The position numbers were made by a program, and so were the translations under genes. A DNA stretch of 64,000 nucleotides from Bacteroides mediterraneensis. Its GTDB lineage: Bacteria > Bacteroidota > Bacteroidia > Bacteroidales > Bacteroidaceae. The notes beneath the pieces were generated by a model. The model saw only the letters and a program-made list of their open reading frames with translations. It was not told the origin of the DNA and made no database searches. Position 1 is the first letter of the stretch. The number at the start of each line of letters is the position of its first letter. Below are positions 63,837 to 64,000 of this stretch, piece by piece. The stretch spans positions 3,400,546 through 3,464,545 of the forward strand of contig NZ_LT635783.1 of NCBI RefSeq assembly GCF_900128455.1, given 5' to 3'.

Positions 63837-64000
63837 CTACCAGTCTAAAGCTGCCCCGTCTGCCGGGGCTTTCACGAAAAAACCTTTGAGCCAGTTCCGG
63901 AAGTTTCTTTTCTGTTTCGGTGTCGGTTCATCATCCCGTCCCTTATTCGCTGGCTCCGGCTCCTTCTTCGGGCTTGGAATCTGGTCGGCTTGTTCAGCCG
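63837..64000 (-). CDS. Phage portal protein, C-terminal fragment
   Basis: The last 54 codons of a gene entering from the right end read a charged, Pro/Lys-rich tail ending NWLKGFFVKAPADGAALDW. In Mu-like phages the gene before MuF is the portal (gp29, DUF935). The identification is from position only, as the core lies outside the window. The MuF start codon is 38 bases beyond this stop. Confidence 0.45.
   Translation of the reverse strand, partial: AEQADQIPSPKKEPEPANKGRDDEPTPKQKRNFRNWLKGFFVKAPADGAALDW

Larger units (their letters stand above)
51298..64000 (+). mobile_element. Mu-like transposable prophage, left end and about 12.7 kb
   Basis: Homology to the sensor kinase stops at about 51297, and from there phage-type genes follow: repressor, MuA- and MuB-like transposition proteins, GemA-like, DUF3164, gpG-like, MuF and portal. 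The exact terminus is not certain; a Mu-type end starting TG would be at 51300. The right end is outside the window. Early genes are on the plus strand; head genes are on the minus strand, unlike phage Mu where all run the same way. Confidence 0.9.

Overview
The window is a chromosomal segment of a Bacteroidales gut bacterium, most likely Bacteroides or Phocaeicola. Evidence: promoters carry the Bacteroidota -7 element TAnnTTTG with a TTTG about 19-20 bases upstream, and the genes include BACON and DUF5689 lipoproteins, a TonB receptor with a carboxypeptidase-regulatory-like plug extension, a hybrid two-component sensor, a Nudix-type xylose regulator and a Cbp1-like lipoprotein. The species is not certain from sequence alone.

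Layout, 1-51 kb (host genes). 1-12.2 kb is on the minus strand: polyamine importer (potA, start of potB), MeaB GTPase with a DUF1573 protein, a large alpha-2-macroglobulin-like protein, the PepD dipeptidase and a flippase-like membrane protein. 12.2-16.6 kb is on the plus strand: rsmA, mgtE and a DUF349 protein. 17.0-25.4 kb is a tight five-gene operon (BACON/OB-like lipoprotein, DNA/RNA non-specific nuclease, EEP-family nuclease, TonB-dependent receptor, DUF5689 lipoprotein) that looks like an extracellular nucleic-acid capture locus without a SusD. 26.5-31.8 kb is the xylose operon (Nudix regulator, xylB, xylA, xylT). Then come two identical tRNA-Met(CAT) genes, an SRPBCC protein, lptG-like, ribBA, a Bax-inhibitor-1 protein, an aspartate aminotransferase, a 55-residue ferredoxin, and a three-gene envelope operon (two halves of a 5'-nucleotidase in swapped order plus a NagZ/serine-hydrolase fusion). 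Next are rplS, an ECF sigma factor, a ferritin-like protein lacking expected metal ligands, a likely 6S-like RNA, tRNA-Lys, tdk, rsmI and a coiled-coil lipoprotein.

From about 51.3 kb to the window end lies the left part of a Mu-like transposable prophage. It has inserted into the kinase ATPase domain of a hybrid two-component sensor gene and truncated it. The early region (plus strand) has a LexA/CI-type repressor with face-to-face promoters, a tRNA-like element, MuA- and MuB-like transposition proteins, a RecA-like ATPase, a DUF4406 protein, a GemA-like protein and a DUF3164 protein. The late head genes are on the opposite strand (portal, MuF, gpG-like, a possible tail-terminator). The MuF protein carries a C-terminal papain-fold toxin-like domain. 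A small acidic gene with its own promoter overlaps its 3' end tail-to-tail and is a candidate immunity gene.

Non-coding structure of note: two arrays of about 22-base-period palindromes (14486-14590 and 38066-38149) with the same unit order, a 12-base-period TTTAGGGTTACT array near the prophage left end, and strong terminators after most operons.
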